From positions 186,001 to 250,000 of the forward strand of contig DIWF01000028.1 in NCBI GenBank assembly GCA_002422545.1: a DNA stretch of 64,000 bases. The letters are read 5' to 3'. The stretch's first letter is position 1, and every line of letters starts with the position of its first letter. The translations under genes and the position numbers were made by a program. This DNA is from Firmicutes bacterium UBA6113. GTDB lineage: Bacteria > Bacillota > Clostridia > Tissierellales > Sedimentibacteraceae. Of this stretch, positions 52,695 through 60,741 are shown in pieces. The notes beneath the pieces were generated by a model. It was not told the origin of the DNA. It saw only the letters and a program-made list of their open reading frames with translations, and ran no database searches.

Positions 52695-52718
52695 GGAACA
52701 GGGTAACCTGTTCTTTTT
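52695..52718 (+). terminator. Intrinsic terminator of the Lrp gene, nested in a longer inverted repeat
   Basis: GAACAGG (52695-52701), GTAA, CCTGTTC (52706-52712), then six T. It is enclosed by arms AAAACCAGC (about 52656-52664) and GCTGGTTTT (about 52739-52747) that could end the opposing gene. Confidence 0.8.
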
Positions 52719-52752
52719 TCTTTACTGAATGTCATTTAGCTGGTTTTTATTT

Positions 52753-53178
52753 TTATTTATCTTCCAGTGCCTTATCTACTGCTTCCTTTATTGCATTGCT
52801 TGTTATAGTTGCTCCGGATACACCTTCAACATCAGTTGAGTCTGCATCTTCAATTTTATCAGGCAGCTGTTCGATAGCATTTGAGCCAACACCTTGAGTT
52901 TCTTTTTCTCCGACAGCTTCAACTGAAACAATGTCATCACCATCTACTGTTACAGTTACAGTTACTTCTCCGCCATATCCCTGAGCTGATCCTTTAAGTT
53001 CTTCTCCCGTGCCTGCACCATTTCCGCCGTTTGTTCCTGTTCCGTTCGTTCCTGTTCCGTTTGTTCCTGTGTTGTTGTCTGTATTGCCTGTGTTGTTGCC
53101 ATCATTATTATCTGCACAAGCAACCAAACCCAAACTCATGATTATCATCACACATAATATCAATGCTATTTTTTTCAT
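52753..53178 (-). CDS. FMN-binding domain lipoprotein (short)
   Basis: A 141-residue lipoprotein. The signal peptide ends in LGLVAC (cysteine at about 21). A flexible Asn/Gly/Thr linker follows (about 24-55) containing three tandem copies of GTNGT. The FMN-binding domain (about 58-138) has GYGGEVTVTVTVDGDDIVSVEAVGEKET, then VEGVSGATITSNAIKEAV, where SGATxT is the site at which ApbE attaches FMN covalently to threonine. Such proteins carry electrons outside the membrane. No ApbE or partner is in the window. It resembles the first domain of the next gene, so the two are paralogous. Start ATG 53178 follows TGGAGG. Confidence 0.87.
   Translation of the reverse strand: MKKIALILCVMIIMSLGLVACADNNDGNNTGNTDNNTGTNGTGTNGTGTNGGNGAGTGEELKGSAQGYGGEVTVTVTVDGDDIVSVEAVGEKETQGVGSNAIEQLPDKIEDADSTDVEGVSGATITSNAIKEAVDKALEDK
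53031..53075. repeat. 15-base tandem repeat in the FMN lipoprotein linker
   Basis: Three in-frame 15-base units (53031-53045, 53046-53060, 53061-53075; unit TTGTTCCTGTTCCGT) encode the GTNGT linker. The units are nearly identical, so linker length may vary between strains. Confidence 0.75.
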
Positions 53179-53274
53179 AATAACCTCCATGTTATTTAAT
53201 TTCAAAAATAGTATAACCAAAATTCTTCCATTCATTAAAAAATTTCATAAAAAAAGTTGCTCCGCAAATAAAAA

Positions 53275-53294
53275 ACCGGCAATTAATTGCCGGT
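53275..53294 (-). terminator. Intrinsic terminator of the large FMN lipoprotein gene
   Basis: ACCGGCAA (53275-53282), TTAA, TTGCCGGT (53287-53294); the minus strand continues TTTTATTT. Confidence 0.85.
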
Positions 53295-53307
53295 AAATTT
53301 TATTTCT

Positions 53308-54996
53308 TTATTGAATTGTTAAATCCAATGCAACTTTATTTTCAAAAGATTTTACTATTGCAGCTATTATGTCTCCATGTGCATCAGTCAAGCTCATTGT
53401 TGCTGTTGATGTTACATCTGCAAGCATTGCTTTTTCTTCAGCAGTTAAAGCATCGTATTTAGCCTTGTCTTCAGGTTTATCAGATCCATCTTTTAATGGT
53501 CTTCCGTTTAAATCAGAAGTATATTTGTCATTCCATTCCTGGATTTCTTCAACAGTCTTTCCAAAGAACAAGTCTTCGAAATAATCCATTTGATCTGTCC
53601 AAGTTCCTGTACCGAGTCTGTAGCTGTCTCCTCTTTCTCTCTTAGTCTTCCATCCTTCAACTTCTTTCTGGAAGCTTTCGTCTGTAACTGTAAGAGTTGC
53701 ATCAACTTTTTCATCATGGTTTTCGTCATAGTTGTATGATTGTCCTGTAAAACCAGAGAAATGAGGCATTTCAGCTCCGTCATAGTTTGGTGTCGCAACT
53801 TCAAGAATGTCTACGTTAAGAGATACAAGCTTTCCATCCTTGTCAAACAATGAGTTTGCAAAAACTTTGTTAAAGCTGTAAACTGGTACATCTTTGTCAT
53901 CTTTTCCTGGGCCTAAACGCGGAACGCTTACAAGAGCAGTTCCCTGTGAAGCTATTTCTTCAGTTTCTACAGGAATGCGGTTATCATAAGCTTCTTTTAT
54001 TGCAGCAAGTATGTCACCGTGAGCATCGTTCAAGCTCATTGTTGCACTTGCAATAACATCAGCAAGCATTGCTTTGTCTTCTTCGCTTAAAGCTGCATAT
54101 TTTGTCTGATCTTCAGGCTTGTCAGAATCAGCCTTCAATGGTCTTCCGTTTAAATCTGATGTGTATTTATCAAACCAATTCTGAACTTCCTCAACAGTCA
54201 TTCCTACGAACATATCCTGGAAATAATCCATTTGGCTGGTCCAAGTTCCTGTAGCTAGCTTATAACTGTCTCCTCTTTCTCTCTTTGTATTCCATGAGTT
54301 TACTTCAGCCTGGAAATTATCTTCAGTATCAACAGTCTTGGAATCTACAACTTCATCATGATTTTCATCATAGTTGTATCCGCCTTGTCCTGGATATCCG
54401 CTGAAATGAGGCATTCCTTCTCCATCATAGTTAGGAGTTGCAACTTCTAATATATCTACATAAAGAGAAAGAATTTTTCCGTTTTCATCGAACAAAGCAT
54501 TTGCAAACACATCATTTGTGCTGTAAACTGGAGTTTCAGTATTATCCTTGCCAGGTCCCAGACGTCCGATGCTTGCAAGTCCAAATCCTTGGAATACTTT
54601 TGCAGCAGACTGTGAAATAGGATCTTTTTCTTCTTTAACTTCTTCTGTAGGAGCCGGATATTTTGCAGGATCCAATGCATTGTTTACAGCATAAATTATT
54701 GCTTCGCTTGTATATGTAGCACCTGCAATAACGTCTACATCAGTTGAATTTGCTTCAACTATTTTTGCAGGAAGCTGTTCAATTGCATTTGAACCTATTC
54801 CCTTTGTTTCGTTTTCGCCAACTGCTTCTACTTTTACTATTTTGTCTCCTTCTTTAGTTACTGTAACAGTAACTTCACCGCCGAAACCTTTGCCAACGCC
54901 TGTCAATGTTTCTGTTGCAGGAGCTTGTTCCTTAGCACATGCAGCAATGCTTAACAGCATCAAAGCACACACTGTAATTGAAATTAGTTTTTTCAT
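53308..54996 (-). CDS. FMN-binding lipoprotein with two copies of an unnamed ~200-residue domain
   Basis: A 562-residue lipoprotein. The signal peptide ends LLSIAAC (cysteine at about 20). Residues about 32-110 form an FMN-binding domain (GFGGEVTVTVTKEGDKIVKVEAVGENETKG region; VIAGATYTSEAI is the flavinylation site). Then come two tandem copies (about 138-340 and 350-555) of the same domain: R/P-RLGPGKD, PVYS-N-VFAN-LFD, VDILEVATPNYDG, MPHFSG, YNYDENHDE, TKRERGDSYxL-TGTW, QMDYF, DKYTSDLNGRPLK and ATMSL-DAHGDI. I know no name for this domain. It may bind a ligand or redox partner outside the cell. Start ATG 54996, ribosome site GGAGGGT. Confidence 0.85.
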   Translation of the reverse strand: MKKLISITVCALMLLSIAACAKEQAPATETLTGVGKGFGGEVTVTVTKEGDKIVKVEAVGENETKGIGSNAIEQLPAKIVEANSTDVDVIAGATYTSEAIIYAVNNALDPAKYPAPTEEVKEEKDPISQSAAKVFQGFGLASIGRLGPGKDNTETPVYSTNDVFANALFDENGKILSLYVDILEVATPNYDGEGMPHFSGYPGQGGYNYDENHDEVVDSKTVDTEDNFQAEVNSWNTKRERGDSYKLATGTWTSQMDYFQDMFVGMTVEEVQNWFDKYTSDLNGRPLKADSDKPEDQTKYAALSEEDKAMLADVIASATMSLNDAHGDILAAIKEAYDNRIPVETEEIASQGTALVSVPRLGPGKDDKDVPVYSFNKVFANSLFDKDGKLVSLNVDILEVATPNYDGAEMPHFSGFTGQSYNYDENHDEKVDATLTVTDESFQKEVEGWKTKRERGDSYRLGTGTWTDQMDYFEDLFFGKTVEEIQEWNDKYTSDLNGRPLKDGSDKPEDKAKYDALTAEEKAMLADVTSTATMSLTDAHGDIIAAIVKSFENKVALDLTIQ

Positions 54997-55108
54997 GATA
55001 CCCTCCATTGTGATATATTCAGCATTGTATAATGCTGAGTTACATAGAAAAATTTTCTTTGACAGTAAGAATGTTAAAAAATCTACATTTTTATTCAGAC
55101 TGATGCAA

Positions 55109-55122
55109 GAAAACGTATTTTC
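55109..55122. promoter_or_regulatory. Operator-like GAAAA-CGTA-TTTTC site
   Basis: GAAAACGTATTTTC lies directly downstream of the -10 box of the promoter at 55123. It shares the 11-base core GAAAACGTATT with a site upstream of the DUF3798 ABC operon (31383-31393). Confidence 0.4.
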
Positions 55123-55151
55123 ATAATACCACCTAAAATTATTTTAGTCAA
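55123..55151 (-). promoter_or_regulatory. Promoter of the large FMN lipoprotein gene
   Basis: Minus strand TTGACT (55146-55151), 17 bases, TATTAT (55123-55128). The leader is about 120 bases and holds a small hairpin, CAGCATT/AATGCTG (55020-55037). Confidence 0.7.
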
Positions 55152-55237
55152 TATAAACATAAGTCATAAACTGTATTAAGAAAGTATAAAGAAAAGCTCA
55201 TTTTTACTTATGAAATCTTAACGCCCTAGGTATAACT

Positions 55238-55267
55238 TTAACACTGAATTAATGTTTTCAGTGTTAA
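55238..55267. promoter_or_regulatory. Inverted repeat upstream of the Trk operon
   Basis: TTAACACTGAA (55238-55248) and TTCAGTGTTAA (55257-55267), 11 bp each and perfect, with an 8-base spacer. It lies 28 bases before the first Trk gene and could be a response-regulator or repressor site, or a leader hairpin. Confidence 0.5.
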
Positions 55268-55295
55268 TATATTATTGCAATCTAGGAGGTGTCAT

Positions 55296-55781
55296 ATGGA
55301 ATTAATTATAGTGTTAATACTCATTGCATTGTATTTTGCCGGCTTTAAATTCATAGACAACATATATAATTTAGCTTCTCCCTGTGAAAAAAATTCACTC
55401 TCTGCAAAGCAGGATGAATGCAGCAAACTCAGCTCTTCCAACGATATAAAAATGTCTGATGTTTTAATATATGGAAATGATGATTATTGCATTGAAATTT
55501 CTGTTGCATTGAAGAAATACGACTTAAGTTCCGAGACATTCAACGATTTGAATAAACTCAACATGTCAAACTCCTATAAATTTTTGATTGCTGCAGGAAA
55601 CTCAGATCTTGACAACCTCACCATTTGTTCAATAGGGACAAAGATGATGGACATAGATAAAGTATTTGCTGTGTGTAACCAGACTTACAACAGGAAATTA
55701 TATGAGGAAAACAATATCCGCACATTCAAATCCTGCTGCGCTGCAGATGATATTGCACGGGCAGTCGCAAATTTCAGCTAG
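55296..55781 (+). CDS. Membrane-anchored, degenerate RCK/TrkA-like protein
   Basis: A 161-residue protein. The first 20 residues are one hydrophobic helix (MELIIVLILIALYFAGFKFI). After a polar linker, residues about 53-160 look like a divergent TrkA-N Rossmann domain: DVLIYGNDDYCIEISVAL in place of GxGxxG, then FLIAAGNSDLDNLTICSIG and KVFAVCNQTYNRKLYEENNI, which match the LIxxTxxDxxNLxxCxxA and RVxNPxYxxLLEKxG pattern of RCK proteins. The NAD-binding glycines are lost. It is the first gene of an operon with trkH (10-base gap) and trkA, so it may be a third, membrane-tethered subunit. Start ATG 55296 follows AGGAGGTG. Confidence 0.7.
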   Translation: MELIIVLILIALYFAGFKFIDNIYNLASPCEKNSLSAKQDECSKLSSSNDIKMSDVLIYGNDDYCIEISVALKKYDLSSETFNDLNKLNMSNSYKFLIAAGNSDLDNLTICSIGTKMMDIDKVFAVCNQTYNRKLYEENNIRTFKSCCAADDIARAVANFS

Positions 55782-55791
55782 GAGGGACATT

Positions 55792-57135
55792 ATGTTTGAA
55801 TTAAAAAAAATTAAACTTAATTATACTGAAATAATAGTATTTGGTACATTTGCCATAATTTTAATTGGGGGAATGCTTTTAAGTCTTCCTGTATCTTCAA
55901 AACAAGGAATATCAACTCCTTTCTTGGATTCACTTTTTACTGCTGCTTCTGCATTTTGTGTTACAGGCCTTGTGGTTTATGATACATACACCCACTGGTC
56001 CATGTTTGGCCAGACGATCATCCTTCTGCTCATTCAAATAGGGGGCTTAGGCTTCATGACTGTCATAACATTGTTTTCACTGTTCCTCAGAAGAAAAATA
56101 GGACTCAAGGAAAGAAGACTTTTGATGGAATCGGCCAACACTTTGAAAATCGGAGGAATAGTGCTGCTTGTTAAAAAAATCATTATAAGAACATTTATCT
56201 TTGAAAGCATAGGTGCTTTTGTTCTGACATTGAGCTTCTACAGCCGTATGGGTCTTAAGGAAGGATTATACAATGGAATTTTCCATTCCGTATCAGCATT
56301 TTGCAATGCAGGATTTGACCTGATGGGTAAATACGGACAAAACTCATCTCTTACACATTTTTACGACAATCCTTTTGTCAACATCACCATTATGTCCCTA
56401 ATTGTCATTGGTGGTCTTGGCTTTGTGGTCTGGGATGATGTGGCTTTAAACCGACTTGATATTAAGAAGTACCAGCTTCATACAAAACTTGTTCTTGTGG
56501 CAACAACAGTTTTAATTTTCGGCGGCGCATTGTTATTTTTCATTGTAGAGAGAAATTACAGCATGCTCTACATGAATGCGGGTGAAAAAATTCTTTCCTC
56601 ACTGTTTCAATCAGTTACAACAAGAACAGCAGGGTTCAATACGATCAATCTTAACGGAATGTCAGAAGGCGGGACACTATTAACCATAATACTTATGATA
56701 ATCGGCGGAAGCCCAGGCTCCACTGCCGGAGGAATTAAAACCACCACATTTGTGGTACTATTGCTGGGAGCATTGTCAAATGCAAAACAGAGCTCTGAAA
56801 CTTCAGTATTCAAGCGCAGGCTTGAAAGCGATGCTTTGAAAAAAGCAAGCGCCATAACTGTTATTTATATTACGACAGCACTAACTGCGGTAATGACCAT
56901 ATGTTCTATTCAGAACTTTTCATTGACGGAAGTCATGTTTGAAGTGTTTTCAGCCCTTGGAACAGTGGGTCTTTCGCTGGGAATTACGTCAAACTTAAGC
57001 ATAGTTCCAAAATTAATAATAACACTTCTCATGTACGGCGGAAAAGTCGGTGTATTGTCTGTGGCAATTGTTCTGGCAGAAAGAAAAGAACCTTCACTGC
57101 TAAGCAGACCTCTTGGTAAAATTATAATCGGATAG
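55792..57135 (+). CDS. TrkH/KtrB-type potassium transporter, membrane subunit
   Basis: A 447-residue integral membrane protein with the four M-P-M repeats of the family. Each has a filter-like glycine motif: AFCVTGLVVYD, AFCNAGFDLMG, TRTAGFNTINL and ALGTVGLSLGI. It takes up K+ (perhaps with Na+ or H+) under control of the cytoplasmic RCK protein encoded next. Start ATG 55792 has TAGGAGGG upstream; the longer frame to 55666 lies inside the preceding gene. Length and motifs match KtrB (about 445) better than long TrkH. Confidence 0.93.
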   Translation: MFELKKIKLNYTEIIVFGTFAIILIGGMLLSLPVSSKQGISTPFLDSLFTAASAFCVTGLVVYDTYTHWSMFGQTIILLLIQIGGLGFMTVITLFSLFLRRKIGLKERRLLMESANTLKIGGIVLLVKKIIIRTFIFESIGAFVLTLSFYSRMGLKEGLYNGIFHSVSAFCNAGFDLMGKYGQNSSLTHFYDNPFVNITIMSLIVIGGLGFVVWDDVALNRLDIKKYQLHTKLVLVATTVLIFGGALLFFIVERNYSMLYMNAGEKILSSLFQSVTTRTAGFNTINLNGMSEGGTLLTIILMIIGGSPGSTAGGIKTTTFVVLLLGALSNAKQSSETSVFKRRLESDALKKASAITVIYITTALTAVMTICSIQNFSLTEVMFEVFSALGTVGLSLGITSNLSIVPKLIITLLMYGGKVGVLSVAIVLAERKEPSLLSRPLGKIIIG

Positions 57136-57144
57136 GAGAATAAT

Positions 57145-57795
57145 ATGAAATCAGTATTAATTATAGGAATGGGTGCCTTTGGACGTCATTTGGCGCTTAA
57201 AATGACAGAATTAAAAAATGACGTTATGATAGTTGATAAGGACGCTGCAATTATTGAAGACATGTCTTCTCAAGTAACAGATGCTCAAATTGGAGACTGC
57301 ACAAAGGAAGACGTTTTAAGAGCTCTTGGTGTTGGTAATTTTGATGTTTGTTTTGTAACAATAGGTGACACATTTCAGTCTTCACTTGAAATCACTTCCC
57401 TTTTAAAAGATTTGGGAGCAAAATACGTGATTTCCAAAGCCAGCAGGGATATTCAGGCAAAGTTTCTTTTAAAAAACGGTGCCGATGAAGTTGTATATCC
57501 TGACAAGGACATGGCTGAAAAGCTTGCCATAAGGTGCAGTGCCAACAATGTTCTGGATTATTTCTCTATATCAAACGACTATTCCATATTTGAGATACCC
57601 ATAATGAAAAGCTGGACAGGAAGAAGCATTGAGGAAATCAATGTAAGAAAAAAACATCATATAAACATCCTGCTTATTAAAAGCGAAAGCAATAAAATGT
57701 CTCTGCCAAAAGCAGATTACATTTTTAAAGAATATGACTTAGTACTTGTTCTGGGAAAGTCGGAAGATGTCCTGAAGTTTTCAGACAGCATATAA
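57145..57795 (+). CDS. TrkA/KtrA-type RCK regulatory subunit
   Basis: A 216-residue cytoplasmic protein. Residues about 1-120 form the RCK-N Rossmann fold with an intact nucleotide loop (IIGMGAFGRHLALKM) and the acidic VDKD; residues about 135-216 form the RCK-C domain. It gates the TrkH/KtrB channel in response to ATP/ADP or NAD(H), and Ktr-type RCK-C domains also bind cyclic di-AMP in Firmicutes. It is 9 bases after the membrane subunit and is followed by a strong terminator. Confidence 0.93.
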   Translation: MKSVLIIGMGAFGRHLALKMTELKNDVMIVDKDAAIIEDMSSQVTDAQIGDCTKEDVLRALGVGNFDVCFVTIGDTFQSSLEITSLLKDLGAKYVISKASRDIQAKFLLKNGADEVVYPDKDMAEKLAIRCSANNVLDYFSISNDYSIFEIPIMKSWTGRSIEEINVRKKHHINILLIKSESNKMSLPKADYIFKEYDLVLVLGKSEDVLKFSDSI

Positions 57796-57820
57796 AATAC
57801 CGCCTCACAGGCGGTATTTT
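57794..57820. terminator. Bidirectional terminator between the Trk operon and the CDR gene
   Basis: AAAATACCGCCT (57794-57805), CAC, AGGCGGTATTTT (57809-57820): a perfect 12-bp stem whose outer A/T arms serve as T-tracts on both strands. Confidence 0.88.
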
Positions 57821-57836
57821 ATATGTCAATATATTT

Positions 57837-59537
57837 TTATATAAAGTTGTATTCTGTCAATATGCTTGCTCTGTTCCCTGCCTTATCATTGAAATATTCA
57901 TAAAATGACAGTCCCAGGTAGCTTCCTGCAATATTGTACAAATTATCATATCCTAAGTTTTGAAGTGCCAATATGGCATTGTAGCTTCTTTGACCGGATC
58001 TGCAGTGTATATAGACATCTTTATCTTTTGGTATTTCATCAGTTCTTTTTCTAAGTTCACTGAGTGGTATGTTTACAGCACCTTTAATATGCCCGTCTTC
58101 ATATTCATACTTTTCTCTCACATCAATAATACAAGCATTATTCTCTACAAGTTCCCTTACTTTGTCTACATTGACCTGCCTGTAATCCTTGTTTAAAAGA
58201 TTGCTACCCACATATCCTGCAAAGTTTACTGCATCTTTTGCAGTTGAAAACGGAGGGGCATATGATAGTTCCAAATCCTTCAAATCTTCCAGTGTTCCAT
58301 CAAATTTTATGACAGAAGCTATCAAATCTATTCGTTTTGTTACATCACCTTTTCCTATTGCCTGAGCTCCTAATATTTTGCCTGTTGGCACTTCATATAA
58401 AAGCTTGAAGTGAATCGGTGATGCATCAGGCATAATCCCTACTATATCAGATGGTATTATTCTTACTATGTCATAATTTATTTTCAAATCAAGAACTTTA
58501 ATAAGAGATTCATTCAAACCTGTTGATGCACCATTGTAATCAAATACTTTTATTGCAGATGAACCTATATATCCTGAGTTGATTGTATTCCTGTTATTTA
58601 TGTTGTCTGCAACAGCTCTTGCTTGTTTCAATGCAGGGCCAGCCAATGAAAGTTTGGACTTTGCGTGAGTCAATTTATTATATATTTCAATAGAATCTCC
58701 TATTGCATATATATTGTCATCACTTGTTTTATAATTTTTATCCACGCTAATAGCACCTGTAATACCAATTTCCAGACCGGCATCTTTGGCTAAGGATGTT
58801 TCCGGAGATACTCCTATTGCCATAACGACAACATCAGCTTTAAGGCTTTTGCCCGATGAAAGAACAACTTGATTTTCTTCAAACCTTTCCACCTTGTCTC
58901 CAACGATTAAATTAATGCCTTTGTCATAAATTTCCTTGTGGAATATTTGCACCATGTCATAGTCAAAAGGTCTTAATATTTGTTCTGTGCCTTCAACCAA
59001 AGAAACATTGTAACCTGCATGCCTTAAATTTTCAGCTACTTCTACTCCTATGAAACCGCCGCCAATAACAGAAATATTTTTTGTATCTGTGTTTTTTACT
59101 GCATTATTCAGATTATCTATATCCACTACGTTTCTTACTGTATATACTTTTACGGATTCTATTCCCGGTATTCTTGGAACTATCGGTCTTGCGCCTGGTG
59201 ATAAAATCAGTTTATCATAAGTCTCATCATATGTTTCGCTTGTTAAAACATTTTTTACTGTTACATACTTTTCTTCTTTGTTGATTGAAATAACTTCATT
59301 GTTTACCCTGGCCTCTATGTTATATTGGGATAAAAACAATTCAGGGTTCATCAATACCAAGTCATCTGCATTTTCAATCAATCCGCTTAAATGATACGGC
59401 AAAGAACAATTTGAAAATGATACATGAGGCCCTTTTTCAAACATTATTATTTCATCTTCTTCGCTGTATCTCCTGAGCCTTGCTGCAGCAGATGCGCCGC
59501 CTGCTACTCCGCCAACAATCAAAATCTTTTTTTTCAT
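57837..59537 (-). CDS. CoA-disulfide reductase with C-terminal rhodanese domain
   Basis: A 566-residue FAD enzyme. The N-terminal FAD loop is VGGVAGGASAAARLRR; the single redox cysteine lies in FSNCSLPYHLSG (Cys44); the NAD(P)H loop is VIGGGFIGVEVAENL (about 158-172); AIGDSIEI binds FAD. From about 455 to 545 is a rhodanese domain with active-site HCRSGQRS. This matches the CDR-rhodanese fusions that reduce CoA disulfide, persulfide or polysulfide with NAD(P)H. Its role is thiol redox or sulfane-sulfur metabolism. It is co-transcribed with the small rhodanese upstream (15-base gap). Confidence 0.92.
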   Translation of the reverse strand: MKKKILIVGGVAGGASAAARLRRYSEEDEIIMFEKGPHVSFSNCSLPYHLSGLIENADDLVLMNPELFLSQYNIEARVNNEVISINKEEKYVTVKNVLTSETYDETYDKLILSPGARPIVPRIPGIESVKVYTVRNVVDIDNLNNAVKNTDTKNISVIGGGFIGVEVAENLRHAGYNVSLVEGTEQILRPFDYDMVQIFHKEIYDKGINLIVGDKVERFEENQVVLSSGKSLKADVVVMAIGVSPETSLAKDAGLEIGITGAISVDKNYKTSDDNIYAIGDSIEIYNKLTHAKSKLSLAGPALKQARAVADNINNRNTINSGYIGSSAIKVFDYNGASTGLNESLIKVLDLKINYDIVRIIPSDIVGIMPDASPIHFKLLYEVPTGKILGAQAIGKGDVTKRIDLIASVIKFDGTLEDLKDLELSYAPPFSTAKDAVNFAGYVGSNLLNKDYRQVNVDKVRELVENNACIIDVREKYEYEDGHIKGAVNIPLSELRKRTDEIPKDKDVYIHCRSGQRSYNAILALQNLGYDNLYNIAGSYLGLSFYEYFNDKAGNRASILTEYNFI

Positions 59538-59552
59538 TTTTATATCTCCCTT

Positions 59553-59873
59553 TTATTTTCTTTTATTTCCTACGTAAGAACCATAACCTCCGGTTACATT
59601 TACAACATCATACCCAAGTTTTGTCAAATACCTGCACGTTCTTCCGCTTCTTGAACCTGAATGACATATTACGTAATAAGTTTTATTTTCTTTCATATAT
59701 TTTGATGGATTACTTATCAACTTCTGCATGGGAATATTTTTGGCACCTTTTAAGCTTCCGCCTGTGTATTCATATGGTTCTCTTATATCAACCAGTTCAA
59801 TTTTACCGATTAACTCATCTATATCATTAACCTTCAATGACTTACTGTCATCTTTTTTAAATAATCCAAACAT
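59553..59873 (-). CDS. Single-domain rhodanese-like protein
   Basis: A 106-residue protein consisting of one rhodanese domain with VDIREPYEYTGGSLKGAKNIP and the active-site loop CHSGSRSGRT, whose cysteine (about residue 70) would carry a persulfide. The N-terminal MFGLFKKDDSK is a short charged lead. It probably delivers sulfane sulfur to, or receives it from, the CoA-disulfide reductase encoded next in the operon. GGAGA precedes the start. Confidence 0.9.
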   Translation of the reverse strand: MFGLFKKDDSKSLKVNDIDELIGKIELVDIREPYEYTGGSLKGAKNIPMQKLISNPSKYMKENKTYYVICHSGSRSGRTCRYLTKLGYDVVNVTGGYGSYVGNKRK

Positions 59874-60034
59874 AATTATTCTCCTTAACTTTTTTGTTAA
59901 TTAATTATACCATTTTCGATATTATCAACAGTGATTATGTCACGTAACAGAAAAGTTGCTCTTCGACTCTGCCAGGGAGGACTATGTCACTGATTAAGTA
60001 CGCATACGCATTTATAAAAGAAAGCTACAATAAA

Positions 60035-60056
60035 AAAAGCGCCTCAGGGCGCTTTT
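60035..60056 (-). terminator. Intrinsic terminator after kdpE
   Basis: AAAAGCGCC (60035-60043), TCAG, GGCGCTTTT (60048-60056). On the minus strand the tail is TTTTTTT. It begins at the kdpE stop codon. Confidence 0.85.
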
Positions 60057-60741
60057 ATTCATCTGCAAATCTGTATCCCACGCCTATTTCAGTGTGTATG
60101 AACCTGGGATTTGAACTGTCTTTTTCAATTTTCCTTCTGAGGCTTGCCATGAAAACCCTTATGCTTTTTGAATCGCCTGCTTCTCCGTATCCCCACACTT
60201 CTTTTGATATTTGGCTGTGGGTCACAACCTTACCTCGATTTGCAATCAATAATAAAAGAAGTTTAAATTCTATGGGTGTGAGATGTATTTCTGTTTCATC
60301 AACAAATATCCTTCGCTTTTCGCTGTCCACCGTCAAGTAATCAAACTTGTACACGTTTTCAGGCATGTGGGCTATTTCCCTTTCAATAAGTCTTTCCATC
60401 ACACGAAGTCTTGCAAGAAGTTCTCCCATTGAAAAAGGTTTAGTCACATAATCGTTGGCTCCTTCATCAAGAGCTTGAATTTTGTCGCTATCCTGTTCCC
60501 TTGCAGATACAACAACTATGGGAATGTTTGATACGTTTCGCACCTGCTTTATGATGTCTATGCCGTCCATGTCCGGAAGTCCTAAATCCAAAATCATTAT
60601 ATCAGGATTTTCTGTGCAAAACGAAAGAATTCCTTCATTTCCGTTATGTGCTGTAACAATGGAATATCCCTTTGCCTTAAGGGCCATGGTCACAAAATTT
60701 AGTATTTTTTTATCATCCTCAATTACCAAAATCTTAGTCAT
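60055..60741 (-). CDS. kdpE: KdpE-like response regulator
   Basis: A 228-residue OmpR-family regulator. The receiver domain (about 1-120) has the acidic pair IEDD, phosphoacceptor MILDLGLPDMDGIDII (Asp near 52) and KPF; the C-terminal winged helix (about 135-228) has HLTPIEFKLLLLLIANRGKVVTHSQI and RVFMASLRRKIEKD. It fits KdpE, which with KdpD answers potassium limitation. The start is given as the second ATG (60741), 7 bases from GGAGG; the first (60744) overlaps the kdpD stop as ATGA. No kdpFABC is present, so the Trk operon 3 kb away is a candidate target. Confidence 0.88.
   Translation of the reverse strand: MTKILVIEDDKKILNFVTMALKAKGYSIVTAHNGNEGILSFCTENPDIMILDLGLPDMDGIDIIKQVRNVSNIPIVVVSAREQDSDKIQALDEGANDYVTKPFSMGELLARLRVMERLIEREIAHMPENVYKFDYLTVDSEKRRIFVDETEIHLTPIEFKLLLLLIANRGKVVTHSQISKEVWGYGEAGDSKSIRVFMASLRRKIEKDSSNPRFIHTEIGVGYRFADE

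Noticed and set aside
55152..55295. Cyclic di-AMP (ydaO-type) riboswitch before the Trk operon
   Set aside because: The region is AT-rich with a single 11-bp inverted repeat and lacks the conserved ydaO core.
59984..60340. Open frame on the plus strand with GGGAGG before its ATG
   Set aside because: It runs through the kdpE terminator and then antisense to kdpE; beyond the first residues it reads as a shadow of that gene, and no rightward promoter is evident.
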